Counted from the stretch's first letter, positions 1 to 11,435 are shown. The stretch is DNA of 64,000 nucleotides from Guyanagaster necrorhizus (GCF_019112545.1 NW_025064889.1:656098-720097), one strand, 5' to 3'. Numbers and translations are program-made. Notes: generated by a model from the letters alone, not told the origin.

Positions 1-2779
1 AAAGGCTCTAAAATAGTTGGATAAACTCTGAGGGCTAAAAAAGTTTATCTAATGACAGAAGATCCAGAGATGAGATCTCATGACAAAAGCATAAGTTCAA
101 ACCCTCATCAATCAGGCAGACTTTATGGTCACTGCCCTGATCGACAGTGGTTGCACAGAGAGTTCTATTAATCAGACTTTCATTGACAAGCATCATCTTC
201 TGATCAAGACCACTGCCACTCTCATCCTGGTCTATAATACTGATAGCATCAAGAACCAAGCTAGATCAATCATTGAATATGTAGAACTTCAATTGATAAT
301 CAGAGACTATTTGAAGTAAATCAATCTGGCAGTCACTGAACTCAGCATAAAAGAACTATTCCTCAGACATGACTGGCTAATTCAGCACAACCCACTCATT
401 AATTGGAAGACTGGATGAATTATCTTCATCTGATATTGCTGCTGAAAAACACTATTTACACTTCTCAATGCCAATCTGGAAGACAAGTGGGATGAGAAGA
501 TAGAAAATGAAGAAACTATCCTTGCAGTGGACTTCAAAGAAGTCCTGAAAGTATGGGCAGTTCATCATGCTAATGACCTTGCAGCCAAAGTGTATAAAGG
601 AAAGAAGGAAAAGACATTTGAGGAGATGGTCTCAGAATGAGTGCAGGACTATCACAACCTTTTCACCAAAGAAAGTTTTGATGAACTACCCATCTCTAAA
701 CTGTGGGACCATGCAATCAAACTGATGCTGAACACTAATGCCAACCTGGACTGCAAGACATACCTGCTAAAACACTTCAAGCAGCAGGAACTCAACAAGT
801 TCCTAGATGAGAATCTCACCAATGGAAGGATTAGACCATCAAAATCCCCAATGGTGTCACTGTTCTTCTTCATCAAAAAGAAGGATGGCAAACTCTGACT
901 GGTGCAGGACTATCAACAGCTCAATAAAATGACCATCAAAAACTGTTACTCTTTACCTCTTATCTCAAAACTGATGAATAAGCTTCATAGAGCCAAGTTC
1001 TATACTAAATTAGATGTTCAGTGGGGATACAACAATGTGCAGATCAAAGAAGGGGATAAATTGAAGACCACTTTCAGAAAGAACCAAGGGCTATTCAAAC
1101 TGACAGTCATATTCTTTGGGCTAACCAATTCTCCTGCCACTTTCCAGTGAATGATGAATGACATCTTCAAAGATCTCATTGCCACTGAAAAGATAATGAT
1201 CTATCTCAATGACATTCTGATAATGTCACAAGACAGAGAAAAGCACTGATGACTCATATATCAGATACTCAAGCTGATAAGAAAGAATAAGCTTTTTCTT
1301 AAAGCCAAAAAGTGTAAGTTTGAGATATTAGAGATAGAATACTTAGGAGTCATCATTAGCAAGAAGAGCATCTGAATGGATCTGATCAAAGTAGCTGAAA
1401 TTACAGAATGGCCAGAACTGACCAAGAAGAAGGAATTCCAATCATTCCTTGGCTTCACTAACTTCTACTGTCAGTTCATATGGGACTATAGCAAAATCAT
1501 CCAGCCAATGACCCAACTCACCAGAAATGCCCTCTGAACCTGGAGACTATCACAGCAATTGGCATTTGATGAGCTCAAATGACAACTGGCAGAGGATGTA
1601 ATTCTAGCAATTTCCAGCTAGGACAAGAGGTTCAAAGTCAAAGCAGACTCTAGCAAAGGAGCCATAGGAGTGGTATTGTCCCAAGAACAGGATAGCAAAT
1701 AGAGACCAGTCACATTTCTTTTCAAAGCACTAACAACAACAGAAGGAAATTATAAAATCTATGACAAAGAACTTCTAACTATCATGCTCACCTTAGCAGA
1801 ATGATAACATTATCTCATGAGAGCAACCAAAACTTCAAAGTGTGGACTGATCATCAAAACCTCCAATATTTCCAACTCTCTCAGAAGCTTAACTGGCAAT
1901 AAGCATAATGGGTGATAGAATTATCTGAATACCATTACACTCTTTATCACAAAGCAGATTCAGCAAACAAGAAGGCCAATCTGCTTAGCTGAAGAGCCAA
2001 CTATGACCAAAGGGGGAAAGACAACAAGGAAGTAGTGCTTCTTAAACTAGAGCACTTTTGAGCTATGATAATGCTGATAGAAGAAGAAATACATGACAAG
2101 ATCTGCAGTGCTATATAGCAACCCAATCTGTGGGATCAAGAAATTGCAACTTCCTTGAACTATAAACATGGCATATTCTGGTCTAATAACCTTCTCTTCT
2201 ATGATGGCTGACTCTATATTTCTCAAGACTGAGCACTACAAGGGGAAATCATAGTGATGAGCCATGACCATACCATAGTAGGACACTCAGAGATTGCCAA
2301 AACAAGAAAGTTGATACTAAGAGAGTATTGGTGGCTGAAGATGATGAAGGATATTGAGAGGTATGTCAAGGGATACAAAGTGTGCCAAAGAACCAAGGCC
2401 ACAACCAGGTGACATGCCTCATCATTACATCTGAACAAAATCTCAATACAACTATGGATTCATATTTTGGTCAACATAATCATGGGGTTGCCAGACTGTA
2501 ATGGCTATGACACCATTATCATCATAGTCAACCAATTCTCTAAAGTGATCATCCTAATTGCATATTCAACAGAACTGTCCTCAGAAGGATAGGCAAAAAT
2601 ACTCTATGATGAGATCTATACTAAATATAGTATACCTCAAGTCATCATTTCAGACTGAGGACTACAATTCATCTTCAAATTCATTGATGACTTGTATCAA
2701 CTGCTCAACATTCACTGCAATGCATCTACAGTCTACCACTCATAGACTGATGAAGAGGATTTGTGCACACACAATGTGA
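1..2779 (+). pseudogene. Element A: decayed Ty3/gypsy pol (PR, RT, RNase H, integrase N-terminal part)
   Basis: This is the 5'-truncated pol of a gypsy element; its gag and 5' LTR lie left of the window. Translating + gives an aspartic protease with ALIDSGCTESS (from about 131). RT follows from about 641 (KKDGKL-stop-LVQDY near 880-912, YTKLDV, FFGLTNSPATFQ), then RNase H (about 1640-1990) and the zinc-binding and core part of integrase (about 2160-2775, with HDHTIVGHSE and the ISD motif). Many TGA stops sit where relatives have Arg (CGA), for example in KKDGKL(R)LVQDY. The RT active site reads YLND instead of YLDD (about 1200-1215). It is non-functional. The reading frame is cut near 2775 by another insertion and resumes near 4525. 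Confidence 0.9.
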
Positions 2780-4515
2780 AAACAGATACAGCAGAGTGTT
2801 ATCCACTGACCACACTCACACCAATACACACACACAAAACTCTTAGTTCATGAGGGGATTATAATGCAATGAAAGTAGCAATCAACAAATATAATTGTCC
2901 TCTTCAATGAGATCACAGTGTGTGAACAGTAATAGTGCACTTACAACAGTCTGAGGTCTCTCTAAGCCTCAAAGCTTTTCATTTTATCAGAACAAGAGGT
3001 GGCAACTGGTGTTGCTGGGCCTCAAGGCAAAGGGTACTGCAGCTCAATACAATATATCAAAACACTCTCACAAAACTCTCCAAAAAGTCCTAAGCACAGC
3101 TCAGATCAACTCAAAATCCTTAACACACACAATACATGACTCAAGGCTTTGTGCTCTAAGCAAAAACCAATCACAAACACATCCACAAGTGCCAAAGAGC
3201 ACAGATCTCTGTTCACAAGCTTCCAAACCAATCATAGACCCACAGGATTCAAATCTATGCAATCCAGAGACACAAAACACAATAAAACATTGTCTGACAG
3301 ACCAAAAGGTTTGAACCTCTGCCACCTGTAGCACCATGCATCACAAATACCTCAAAAACTCAAGATGATACCCTTCAGACACCACTCTCTTATTCTCAGG
3401 TTAGAGCACAATCTAAAACCTCTTATCAAACTGAGCTTAAGTCCTTCATGAGCTTCAATGCCTCACTTAATTCTCACAGCTCTCTCAAAGATATTCAATA
3501 ATACATTTATTCTCTTACCCAAAGTTACTAACACAAACCCAGAGCTTAGAGTGCAAGGCTTTCTGTGCCCAATACACTGCAACTGTAGAGGTCGGAAACT
3601 TGTCCTCTACTCATACAATACCATATTTAAATACTCTACTATGATACTTACTAATACAATCCTACTATGGTATCCTCAAAGTGCAAGACTCTGTGCCAGA
3701 TCCTGCAGGTATTATTCACATGCATATCACAGTCACCACACTTATTCTCTTCTGGACAAGGACTGTGCCCACTGTTTCTTCACTAGCTGACATCAGCTAG
3801 CTGGCCTCACTAGGTCTGCTCACTTTCTTATTTCTCCAGTGACATCTCTAACAGCAGTAAACTGTTTCAGACCCCTGGAGTTATCTCTCATGCTAGGAGT
3901 CAGCCACAATGGCTATGTTCTACTTTCCTATGTCCAGCCAGTCATTTTATCTGACTCACCAAAGGTGCTATTTCTCAGTATGATGCAGAGTCCCTCACTG
4001 TGTTATGCATGCTAAGGCACTGTAAGTATGTGCATAAGGCTCAGAGCAGTATATGCATTATTCATTTCTGAGGTAATATTCCTCTACTTATTACTTTGTT
4101 GTCATCATTCTATTTCTCTATTCAATACCCATTTACTCAGATATCTTTCTTTGAGCCTCAGTTCTCTGTTCTAAAGCATGTCCCATCAGTGCATCAATGG
4201 CTGTGCATCTTTGATCAATATGATCAGAATTGCTGATCATATTTCGATCATAGTCTTTTTATTTTTAGCATATCCTCTCATAATAGTATTGGTGCATTCA
4301 GGGCCAAGTGCTGAGATGTCACATGCAGCCTAACCCCTCTGGTATTAGTCTGTTACTAGGCCATGCACTCTGCTTATTGTTACTTCAGTTTAGCATTATG
4401 ATAGCTAGGTTTCTGTGTGCTCTAGTCCTATTTTCTGTTATATGCTTACTGGACTGGAATGCAGTCCATGTATTCGCAATTTTTGCAATTTTACATGCCT
4501 GAACATAGAGAGAGC
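2776..4515. mobile_element. Unclassified CpG-poor insertion within element A integrase
   Basis: The integrase of element A stops after a VYHS(Q)TD-like motif near 2770 and resumes near 4525 with the next conserved block (INQEIEKYL-like). About 1.74 kb of unrelated sequence has therefore been inserted. It has no recognisable coding domain, very few CpG, and only short random reading frames. It could be a solo LTR or a non-autonomous element. The ends are approximate, and no clean target-site duplication is visible, which suggests an old event. Confidence 0.6.
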
Positions 4516-5320
4516 ATGTCACCAATAACTAAATGGAGTGCATCAATCAAGAGATTGAAAAATATCTTCAAATATTCATCAATTACTGACAAGACAATTG
4601 GACAGAGTGGCTAGCACTTGCAGTCTTTCAACATAACAACTGAGTCCATTCTGCCACTGGTAAAACACTATTCTTCATAAACTATAAATGACACCCAAAC
4701 ATATCAAAAACCACATAAATTCATATGACCACTTCTGCTTCCACAGACTTCACTGCCAGTATGGCAAAAATTCACATTGAAATAGAGACTGCCTTCCAAA
4801 AGGCCACCAACACAATGAAATCCTAATATAATATACATAAACTCTCCACACACTCATACCATGTAAACAACAAAGTTTGGCTGGATATCACAAACCTACA
4901 TCTACTATGCCCTAAACAAAAACTCAACAATAAATGTACAGGCTTCTTCACAATTACAGCAAAGATCAGAGCTTCTGCATATAAACTCTGACTCCCACAA
5001 TATTAGTGAATCTATAATGTGTTCAATAAAGCCCTGCTGACTCCATTCATTGCTCCTGTGTTCCTAAATCAAGAATGACCACCACTACCATCACCACCAG
5101 ATCTGATTGATGATAATGAACATTATGAAGTCAATCAGATACTAAATCACAAGACCCAATGAGTCAAAGCTCAAGGCAGAGGCATGAAAACAACTGTTGA
5201 CTATCTAGTCAGCTGAAAGGGATACAGGCCAGAATCAAACCAATGAGTAAATGAATGACACATGAATGCTAATGATACAATCTATGACTACAAACTATCA
5301 CTAAATTGACCACAATAATG
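4516..5320 (+). pseudogene. Element A: integrase C-terminal part and chromodomain (decayed)
   Basis: This continues the integrase broken near 2775: EIEKYLQIFINY, then EWLALAVFQHNN, then SASTDFTA and KVWLDI. It ends with DYLVS-stop-KGYRPESNQ (about 5190-5250), which aligns with the chromodomain of element C (YLVSWKGYRPESNQW). The chromodomain places A among the chromoviruses, a clade of Ty3/gypsy elements whose integrase tail reads histone marks. It has several internal stops. Confidence 0.85.
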
Positions 5321-5415
5321 GTCAATGTCTTTATAAATCTATAAAGAAGAAAGGCAGGTTATCTGCATCTGGAATCTCTAAACTTATCCTTAATTTAAGC
5401 TATCAGGACAATAGT

Positions 5416-5431
5416 CTTAAGAAGAGGGTAA
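5416..5431 (+). other. Polypurine tract of element A
   Basis: The sequence CTTAAGAAGAGGGTAA lies directly before the LTR start TGTTATAA. It is the plus-strand primer site expected at the 3' end of an LTR element. The same GGGTAA-type end precedes the 3' LTR of elements C and F. Confidence 0.75.
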
Positions 5432-5907
5432 TGTTATAATTTTTTCACTTTTTCCTTCATTTCTTGGATATTAACCTCTATTTATGCTTAGTCAGGGCAC
5501 TTAGGCCAGCACTTAGAACTATGGGACTACACTAGGACCATGCAAATGTTTTGATCAGTATAGCCCTTTATGATCTGAAACACAACACTGCTTCAATGCA
5601 AGACAATTAGCCTATTGTAGATAACCATGGCACTTAAGAACAATGAGTATTATAGCACAGACACTTACAATTAGCAGTACTATATTTATCAGAAAGACAA
5701 ATGGTATATAAGTAGCATAGTTAATGCCATATATCCCTAGTCTCAAACTATTCTTTATTTTACCACTTTACCTCGAGTCAACTACTTGTATTGATCTTGG
5801 AACATAACATCTACAAACACATCAAATAGACTTAAGCATGATTGTACAAACATGATACAGTACTTATTTATCACATGTTATAGAGCATATGTCACTCAGA
5901 CCTAACA
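5432..5907 (+). repeat. 3' LTR of element A
   Basis: This 476-bp LTR starts TGTTATAA and ends CCTAACA. It contains a TATA box (TATATAAG, 5705-5712) and, 34 nt later, AGTCTCAAACTA (5739-5750), the presumed transcript start. It forms an inverted pair with the LTR at 5992-6450. The five bases after it (GTTGT) should be the target-site duplication; the left copy lies outside the window. Confidence 0.85.
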
Positions 5908-5991
5908 GTTGTAATGATATTGATGGCAGACATTTGGTTTCCTTCACTCATGATAGGCATAAGGAAAGGGAAATAGAAGTCTCAAACTAAT
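5908..5991 (-). mobile_element. Element E: PBS and start of leader
   Basis: Read on the minus strand this is the 84 bp that follow the 5' LTR of element E. It starts with the primer-binding site (5978-5990, minus TTAGTTTGAGACT), then a pyrimidine-rich leader resembling those of elements B and C. It breaks off exactly where the 3' LTR of element A begins. The simplest reading is that A inserted into the leader of E, leaving the rest of E left of the window. Confidence 0.75.
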
Positions 5992-6450
5992 TGTTAGAGC
6001 CAAATGACATATGTCCAATATCACATGGTAAATAGACACTGTATCACATTCATACAATTATGCCTAAGTTCAAATATATGATGTGTGTGGATGTTATATC
6101 TCAAGGTCTATGTAAGTAGACTTGAGTAAATGGATATGATAAAGAATAGTTCAAGACTAGGGATACATGACACTGTCTACACTACTTATATACCTCTAGG
6201 TCTGTTGCTAAATATACTACTACTAATCATGAGTGTCTGTGCTATAGTACTTGTTGTCTTAGTAAGTTGATGTTATTTACAAGAGGTCTGTTGTACTATT
6301 GTCAGGGCATTGCTACAAGTTGAGAGACAATGGCTGATTGCACTGACCAAGCCTGTCCCATGGTTCTAAGCACTGATATAGATGCTTTGACTAAGCATAA
6401 ATAGGGGTTAATACTGTGAAAATGAGAATAAAAGTGGAAAAATTGTAACA
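5992..6450 (-). repeat. 5' LTR of element E (inverted relative to A)
   Basis: This 459-bp LTR reads TGTTAGAG...TTGTAACA on + and is the reverse complement of the same LTR family as 5432-5907. Its presumed transcript-start motif is at 6147-6158 (+ TAGTTCAAGACT). Most differences from the LTR of A are C/T or G/A transitions. The five flanking bases at 6451-6455 (GCCTG) would be the target-site copy. Confidence 0.8.
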
Positions 6451-6496
6451 GCCTGCTCTAAAGCAATTGGAGATAATTGTCTTGAAGAGGGGGTAA
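6451..6496 (+). mobile_element. Element F: 3' untranslated end and polypurine tract
   Basis: The sequence ends in GAAGAGGGGGTAA directly before TGTCATGA. It aligns with the matching stretch of element D (minus, about 40585-40640: CTGCTCTGAGCAAT, then CAATTGCCTTGAGAGAGATAA). F is therefore of the D family, with E inserted just upstream. Confidence 0.7.
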
Positions 6497-7368
6497 TGTC
6501 ATGATTTTTATCTTTAATCATGGCCCACTGATGCTTAATAAGCTGACACTTATAAATCTCTGACCAAACCCAACTATGAGTCAATCTAGACCATGGAGAA
6601 ATCTTGTGATAATCAGATAGAGCTATAGATGATGAGACTATGACAATACAATAACTATGCTTTACTCATTGATACACAATAGACACTCAGAAACAGCATG
6701 TCAACAGTCACTATCTCATGTCTTCTTCATAATAGTGTTGGTCATTGAACAAAGTAAATAAGGCACTGAGAACATTCATTGTTCTTACTGCCTATTGTTT
6801 TAGATTATTGTATCTTTTTAGAGCAGTGGCAATTAGTGCCACTGAGACTGATCTAGTATATAAGTAGAGTACTTTTCATACAGATGCCTCAGTCCATTAT
6901 GCTATGACATACAAAAGACTGAGTTTATCTACAGACTGGATTCTAAAAAATAGGTACTATGACACTTGATAAACTCACTATAGCAATGGCCTAACAGAAC
7001 AACAATGATGCCTGAAAGCAAGAGTGCAGTCATTGTCACTCAAACAATGAGTAGGAGATATGGAAACCAGACAATAGTTGCTTGTAGAATGAAGAGCTCT
7101 CTAGACAGTATTTAAGACAGTAGCATACACTGATATACCTCAGTTTTGAGCTAAGGTTTAATACATCTACTAAACTCTCTAATCATCTGGTGTGACTATT
7201 TCTGCCAACTTGACAGATATACTCTATCAGCCATCTGAACTCATCCCTTTTATCATCATCATCTATTTCATCATTCTCATCATTCTTCAGTATCAACAAC
7301 AGCACTCAGAAGCAGACCTTGATGGAAGTGGTGCCAGACATTTGTGATTGTTTGGTAGTAGCATAACA
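6497..7368 (+). repeat. 3' LTR of element F (D family), with nested insertion
   Basis: It starts TGTCATGATTTTT and ends GCATAACA. It aligns with the D LTR at 39956-40584 (inverted) over its length, apart from a 213-bp insertion. TATTTAAG (7109-7116) is followed 33 nt later by AGTTTTGAGCTAA (7142-7154), the presumed start motif. It is nearly free of CpG. Confidence 0.8.
6736..6948 (+). repeat. 213-bp solo LTR nested in the LTR of F, TSD AATAG
   Basis: The D-family LTR lacks this stretch. It is flanked by perfect 5-bp direct repeats AATAG (6731-6735 and 6949-6953) and starts TGTTGG. Its end is TCTAAAA, probably a mutated CTAACA. It has its own TATATAAG (6857-6864), with AGTCCATTATG 34 nt later (6891). 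It is best read as a solo LTR of a small gypsy family. Confidence 0.75.
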
Positions 7369-7795
7369 ATCTCCTGAACTTCTCAGTTAGGTAGAAATTA
7401 CTAGAATAAGTGTAGATTAGCATAAATATAAAAGTCAATGGGCAAACTCCTCAGGAGTTTGTAACTCAAAGACTAAAGGTCTGTAAGCATTGTACTGAGG
7501 TATATCTTATCTACAACACCTTGGTCTTTTGGAATCAATCATCCAAGCTCTCAGCTGCTGGTCATTAAAGGCCTGGACCACTTACATTTGAGAACACCCT
7601 GCATTAATCCATCACCTTGAGCATCTTTTACTTGCAGCCCATTCATATTTCCTCAAACCACCTCCATCCTCCACACTCATCATCAGCATTATAGCTGTTT
7701 GTATGCTATAATGGATCAAGGGGCTCAGTGGGTCCCAAGCCTCTCTTTATAGCTATTTGTCTTTCTTATCTCAAGTGAGCTGTAGAGGCAAGGTA
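7369..7795. other. CpG-poor repeat-like stretch of unknown identity
   Basis: This is about 430 bp with the same lack of CpG as the elements to its left. No coding domain or LTR end was recognised. It is probably the old repeat that F inserted into. The CpG-normal host sequence starts near 7796-7850. Confidence 0.4.
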
Positions 7796-7917
7796 TCGAA
7801 GTCATCAACAGGTGACTGCTAGTAATGTAAAAGTTTAGTAAAAGTATCGGGCCGTAGGCCGACTCGTAACGCAGATGCACGGATGTTGCCGCTTGCATTA
7901 ATTATTTGACATGAAGG

Positions 7918-7926
7918 TATATATAA
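7918..7926 (+). promoter_or_regulatory. Probable TATA box of the zinc-finger gene
   Basis: TATATATAAG-like sequence lies about 100 bp before the proposed ATG at 8023, just inside the CpG-normal island. The spacing fits a short 5' UTR. Confidence 0.45.
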
Positions 7927-8022
7927 GTGTAACCTTGACTTTGGCCACTCTGACCGACACGTTGAGCACATACTAATTGCCTAAATTGTCGTAGCCTGTT
8001 CAGAACTGTTTGAGCACTTGTC

Positions 8023-9154
8023 ATGTCGACATACAACTGCTTGGGTATGTAGTTCCCGTCTTTCGTTCACCGACTTTCCCAATGTTACAACAGAATACCC
8101 ATACGCGAACAGCGTCATGTCTGAGGAATACGTTTCCTGTCGAGTCGCATCCACCGACGGGCATCTTTTACGTCAAGGTATGCCTATTTCCTCCAAGATA
8201 TGTGCGCCTGTTTCCACTGTCTTTTAGGCTACATCGACAAGTGTGGTGCCTCTACCTCCACGTACCACCACCCCGTCAAGTCTGTTGCTGCCAGTACGTG
8301 CCGCGGCCCTTCTTCATTTCCTCGACTCCGTTTCATTGCTCTCCTAGTCCCCTTGCACCTCCCCTTTCCTCCCAGCATTATCACGGCCCAAACGCCGTGC
8401 GACGTCGACAGTACGTCTCTGCTTCACATTTTCAAATGACCTGTCTCATCACAAGGTGCAGAACCCTTTTCTTGGTCCCAGGAATACCCAATGTCCGCCG
8501 TTTCGCCACACTTCTCTCTTGACGAAATGGGAGCCTGGTCTCCCTTCATTTCACTATCCTCCGAGATGACCCCAGATCGTGAGTATGGTATCTGTGCTGA
8601 GATCATGTCACCCTTCTCATAGAGGTCTTGTAGTGCTCTTCTCCTCGCCTTCAGCATCGGACGACTGTCCAAACGTGTTTGACATTCAATTCGGACGTTC
8701 CTTGCATCAGCAACAAAAGCAGCGGGAGCGATCTCAAGAGCCACAGCCCCCACCCCAATTCCCCGAACAGGTCTCCCCTCCTCAACTCCGAACTCCACCG
8801 ACCGTCACCAAGTCCAATATTAAGACTTCTCCATCTTCTCAAGAAAACGCTTCCCCACGCCGCCGCCACCCATGCCTCATCCCCGGATGCCTGAGGCGTT
8901 TCACAAGTCAGTATACGCTCAAAGCACATATGCAGGCACACAAACCCAAGCCTCGCGTATCGTTCGTATGCACGCTCGGTTGCGGGGAGCGGTTTTCTAG
9001 ACAACACGATCGGCTCAGACACGAAGTGGCGAAGCACAACAAGGTCTGCGAGTTTTCGTGCGAGGCATGTGGGCGGTTTTTCTCCATGGCCAAGACGCTG
9101 GGCAACCATAAATGTCCTGTAGCACAAGGTGGAACGAGATGGGTCAATAATTAG
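8023..9154 (+). CDS. C2H2 zinc-finger protein (292 aa, six exons)
   Basis: Proposed exons are 8023-8044, 8094-8177, 8228-8293, 8348-8410, 8456-8578 and 8634-9154. All junctions are GT..AG, the introns are 45-55 nt, and the phases close to 293 codons. The acceptor of intron 4 could also be 6 nt later without a frame change. The N-terminal 190 residues are low complexity (Q/P/S-rich), typical of a transcription factor. The C-terminus has three C2H2-type fingers (about residues 198-285): CLIPGCLRRF with HMQAH, CTLGCGERF with HEVAKH, and CEACGRFF with HKC. It is probably a nuclear DNA-binding regulator with unknown targets. The fingers are certain; the early exons rest on splice logic and codon use. 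It is the first host gene beside the left repeat nest. Confidence 0.8.
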
Positions 9155-9355
9155 CGACGATTCTCTTCTTTTGTGTATTTTTAGGTGCTTTCGGGTGTGC
9201 ACAGATGGAACAAACGCTTTCGAACTCTTGTCATGTGTTTGCCTCGCAGTTTGTGCGTATACGATGCACAGGACGCCACATTCAACGTGAAAGGTGACCT
9301 TACTACTACGGGTATTCCATTATGAGATGGGTGTCATCAAGTCTGACAATACTTT
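9155..9355. other. Intergenic spacer between convergent genes
   Basis: This separates the stop of the zinc-finger gene (+) from the stop of the GTPase gene (-). It presumably holds both 3' ends. No further feature is seen. Confidence 0.5.
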
Positions 9356-11435
9356 TTACTTGGTTCCCCTCATCCGCTTCTTCTGATCCAAGACAGCCTT
9401 TCTCAGACGTATCGCCTTGGGGGTAACTTCTACAAGTTCATCATCAGCCATATATGCAATACTCTCCTCAAGGGACATGATTCTCGGACTCGCGATGACA
9501 AGCTTCTCATCCGCACCTGCCGCCCGGATGTTGGTGAGCTTCTTCTTCTCGCAAGGGTTCACGTATAAATCTGATGCCTTGGAACATTCGCCAATGACCA
9601 TACCGGGATAGACGTTGGTCGTTGGGTGAATGAACATGATTCCGCGAGCTTGCAGAGGCGCGATGGCGTAGGCAGAGGACTCGCCTAGGGACATGGAGAT
9701 GAGAGAGCCGTTGCGTCCTGTGTCAATGGAGCCCTTGTACGGCATGTAGCCTAGGAATATGTGGTTGAGAGTACTGTATTTAGATTCAGCAAAACGAACA
9801 ACAGAAACGATCCGGATCTTACCCTTCGCCATGGACATCGTTTTTAAATTCTCCGGCCATATAGCCAAGCAGACCACGAGCAGGTACCTCCATCTCAATC
9901 CTCATGAACCCTGGCTCTGCCGGCTCGTAGTTTTTCATCTCGCCTTTCCGCATTGTAAGCTTTTGGATGACCGTACCCGCCCACTCCTCCTTGACGATTA
10001 TAACGCAATCCTCGATAGGTTCCAGTTTCTGGCCGGGGTTATCCGGATCAGGAATCATAACAGCCTTGGGCGGGCCAATCGTAAACTCAAAGCCTTCACG
10101 ACGAAGCGTCTCAAAGAGGACACCAAGATGTAAAACGCCACGACCACGGAGTTCCAACGACTCAGCTGTCAAGCCGGGTAGAACGCGTAGTGCAACATTA
10201 GTCTCGGCCTCACGCAGCAGACGTTCACGAATAACCTGACTGGTCAATTTGCTGCCTTCCTTGCCAGCCACTGGACTGTCGTTGGGGTAGATACGGACGG
10301 AGATCGTCGGAGGGTCGATGGGAGTTGTCTTGAGAGGTTTAACGTCCTCTCCTGGGCTAACGAGACTGACATTGACGCCGCCGATGCCTGCCTGAATCTT
10401 TATACCAGCAATAGAGACGATCTCCCCTGCAGCGGCGACATCGCGCTCCACCCTCTCTAGACCAGCACGAGAGAATATCTTCTTGACTTTTCCTTCCCCG
10501 ACTTTGCTGCCTTCTGCATCGAGCGCCCAGAGTGTGTCGCCCACGCGTAGCTGACCTGACTGTATGCGCCCTAGATAGAGCATTCCAACATATGAGTCGC
10601 TTTCTATCTGAACGGTGAGCATGGAAAAGGGACCGTCAGAGGAGAGATGTGTTGGAGGCGGGACCTGGGAGAGGATCAAATCAAAGAGTGGTTCCATATT
10701 GCCGTTTGTCGGGGGCGGTGGGGGTTGATCAAAGGTAGCCCAGCCCTCCTTTGCAGAGGCATATAGGACGGGGTACTCCATCTGGTCGTCGGACGCGCCA
10801 AGGGTTGCAAAAAGGTCAAAGAGGTCGCTCTCCACCTGAGCGGGACGACTGGTGGGACGGTCAGCCTTGTTGAGTACTACCAGAGACCTAAACGAGTCAG
10901 CTAGAGCACCGAGAAGATGATGAAAAGACAGACTTGAGTCCCCTTGCTAATGCTTTGCCTAATACGAAACGAGTCTGTGTCATTGGTCCCTCTGTAGCAT
11001 CCACGACGAGCGCTACGCCATCGACCATACTGAGAACACGCTCGACTTCTCCTCCAAAATCTGCGTGACCAGGCGTATCTACAATGTTTATGAGATTATC
11101 GCGGTATTTGATGCTAGTACACTTGGACAGAATGGTGATGCCGCGTTCCTTTTCGAGATCGTTCGAGTCCATGACGCGATCCGTGGGTGGTTCATTGGTG
11201 CCTACAACGGCAGAGGGAGAAAGGGTACCGGACTGACGAAGGAGCTGGTCAACGAGCGTAGTCTTGCCATGGTCGACTGAAAAAAGGTCGCATATAGTTG
11301 GCGTAATAACTGGCAGCACGTACCATGGGCTATGATAGCAATATTCCGTATGTTTTCAGTGGCATAACAGCGCCGAAATGACAGAGAAAAAGGCCTTGCG
11401 ATTACAGGCAACCGCAGAAAGGCATTTCGAAGCAT
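9356..11435 (-). CDS. Mitochondrial TypA/BipA-family ribosome-associated GTPase (645 aa)
   Basis: Exons on minus: 11435-11324, 11276-10934, 10887-9823, 9773-9356. The introns are 46-49 nt and the sum is 646 codons. The N-terminus (MLRNAFLRL, then [12 protein letters not shown]) looks like a mitochondrial targeting peptide. GTPase motifs appear once spliced: G1 AHVDHGKTT (about residue 36-44), G2 RGITI, G3 [12 protein letters not shown]4 NKADRP and G5 YASAKEG. Translation-factor domains follow, ending with the BipA-type tail ([18 protein letters not shown], then [11 protein letters not shown]). BipA/TypA GTPases bind the ribosome and help its assembly or stress translation; here that would be the mitoribosome. 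The start is the first ATG in frame (an upstream TTG was rejected). Only 59 bp separate it from the ATG of the next, divergent gene. Confidence 0.92.

Noticed and set aside
2776..4530. A 5-bp target duplication GATGA/AATAA for the insertion in element A.
   Set aside because: It needs two G-to-A changes and gives insert ends without TG...CA, so it is too weak to use.
8010..8522. A 170-codon frame over the zinc-finger 5' region.
   Set aside because: It begins at TTG and runs through introns with clear GTATGT and AG ends. The spliced model in another frame closes phase over all six exons.
8424..9202. Minus-strand frames of 124 and 183 codons opposite the zinc-finger gene.
   Set aside because: They mirror the coding exons and intron of the + gene and show no known motif.
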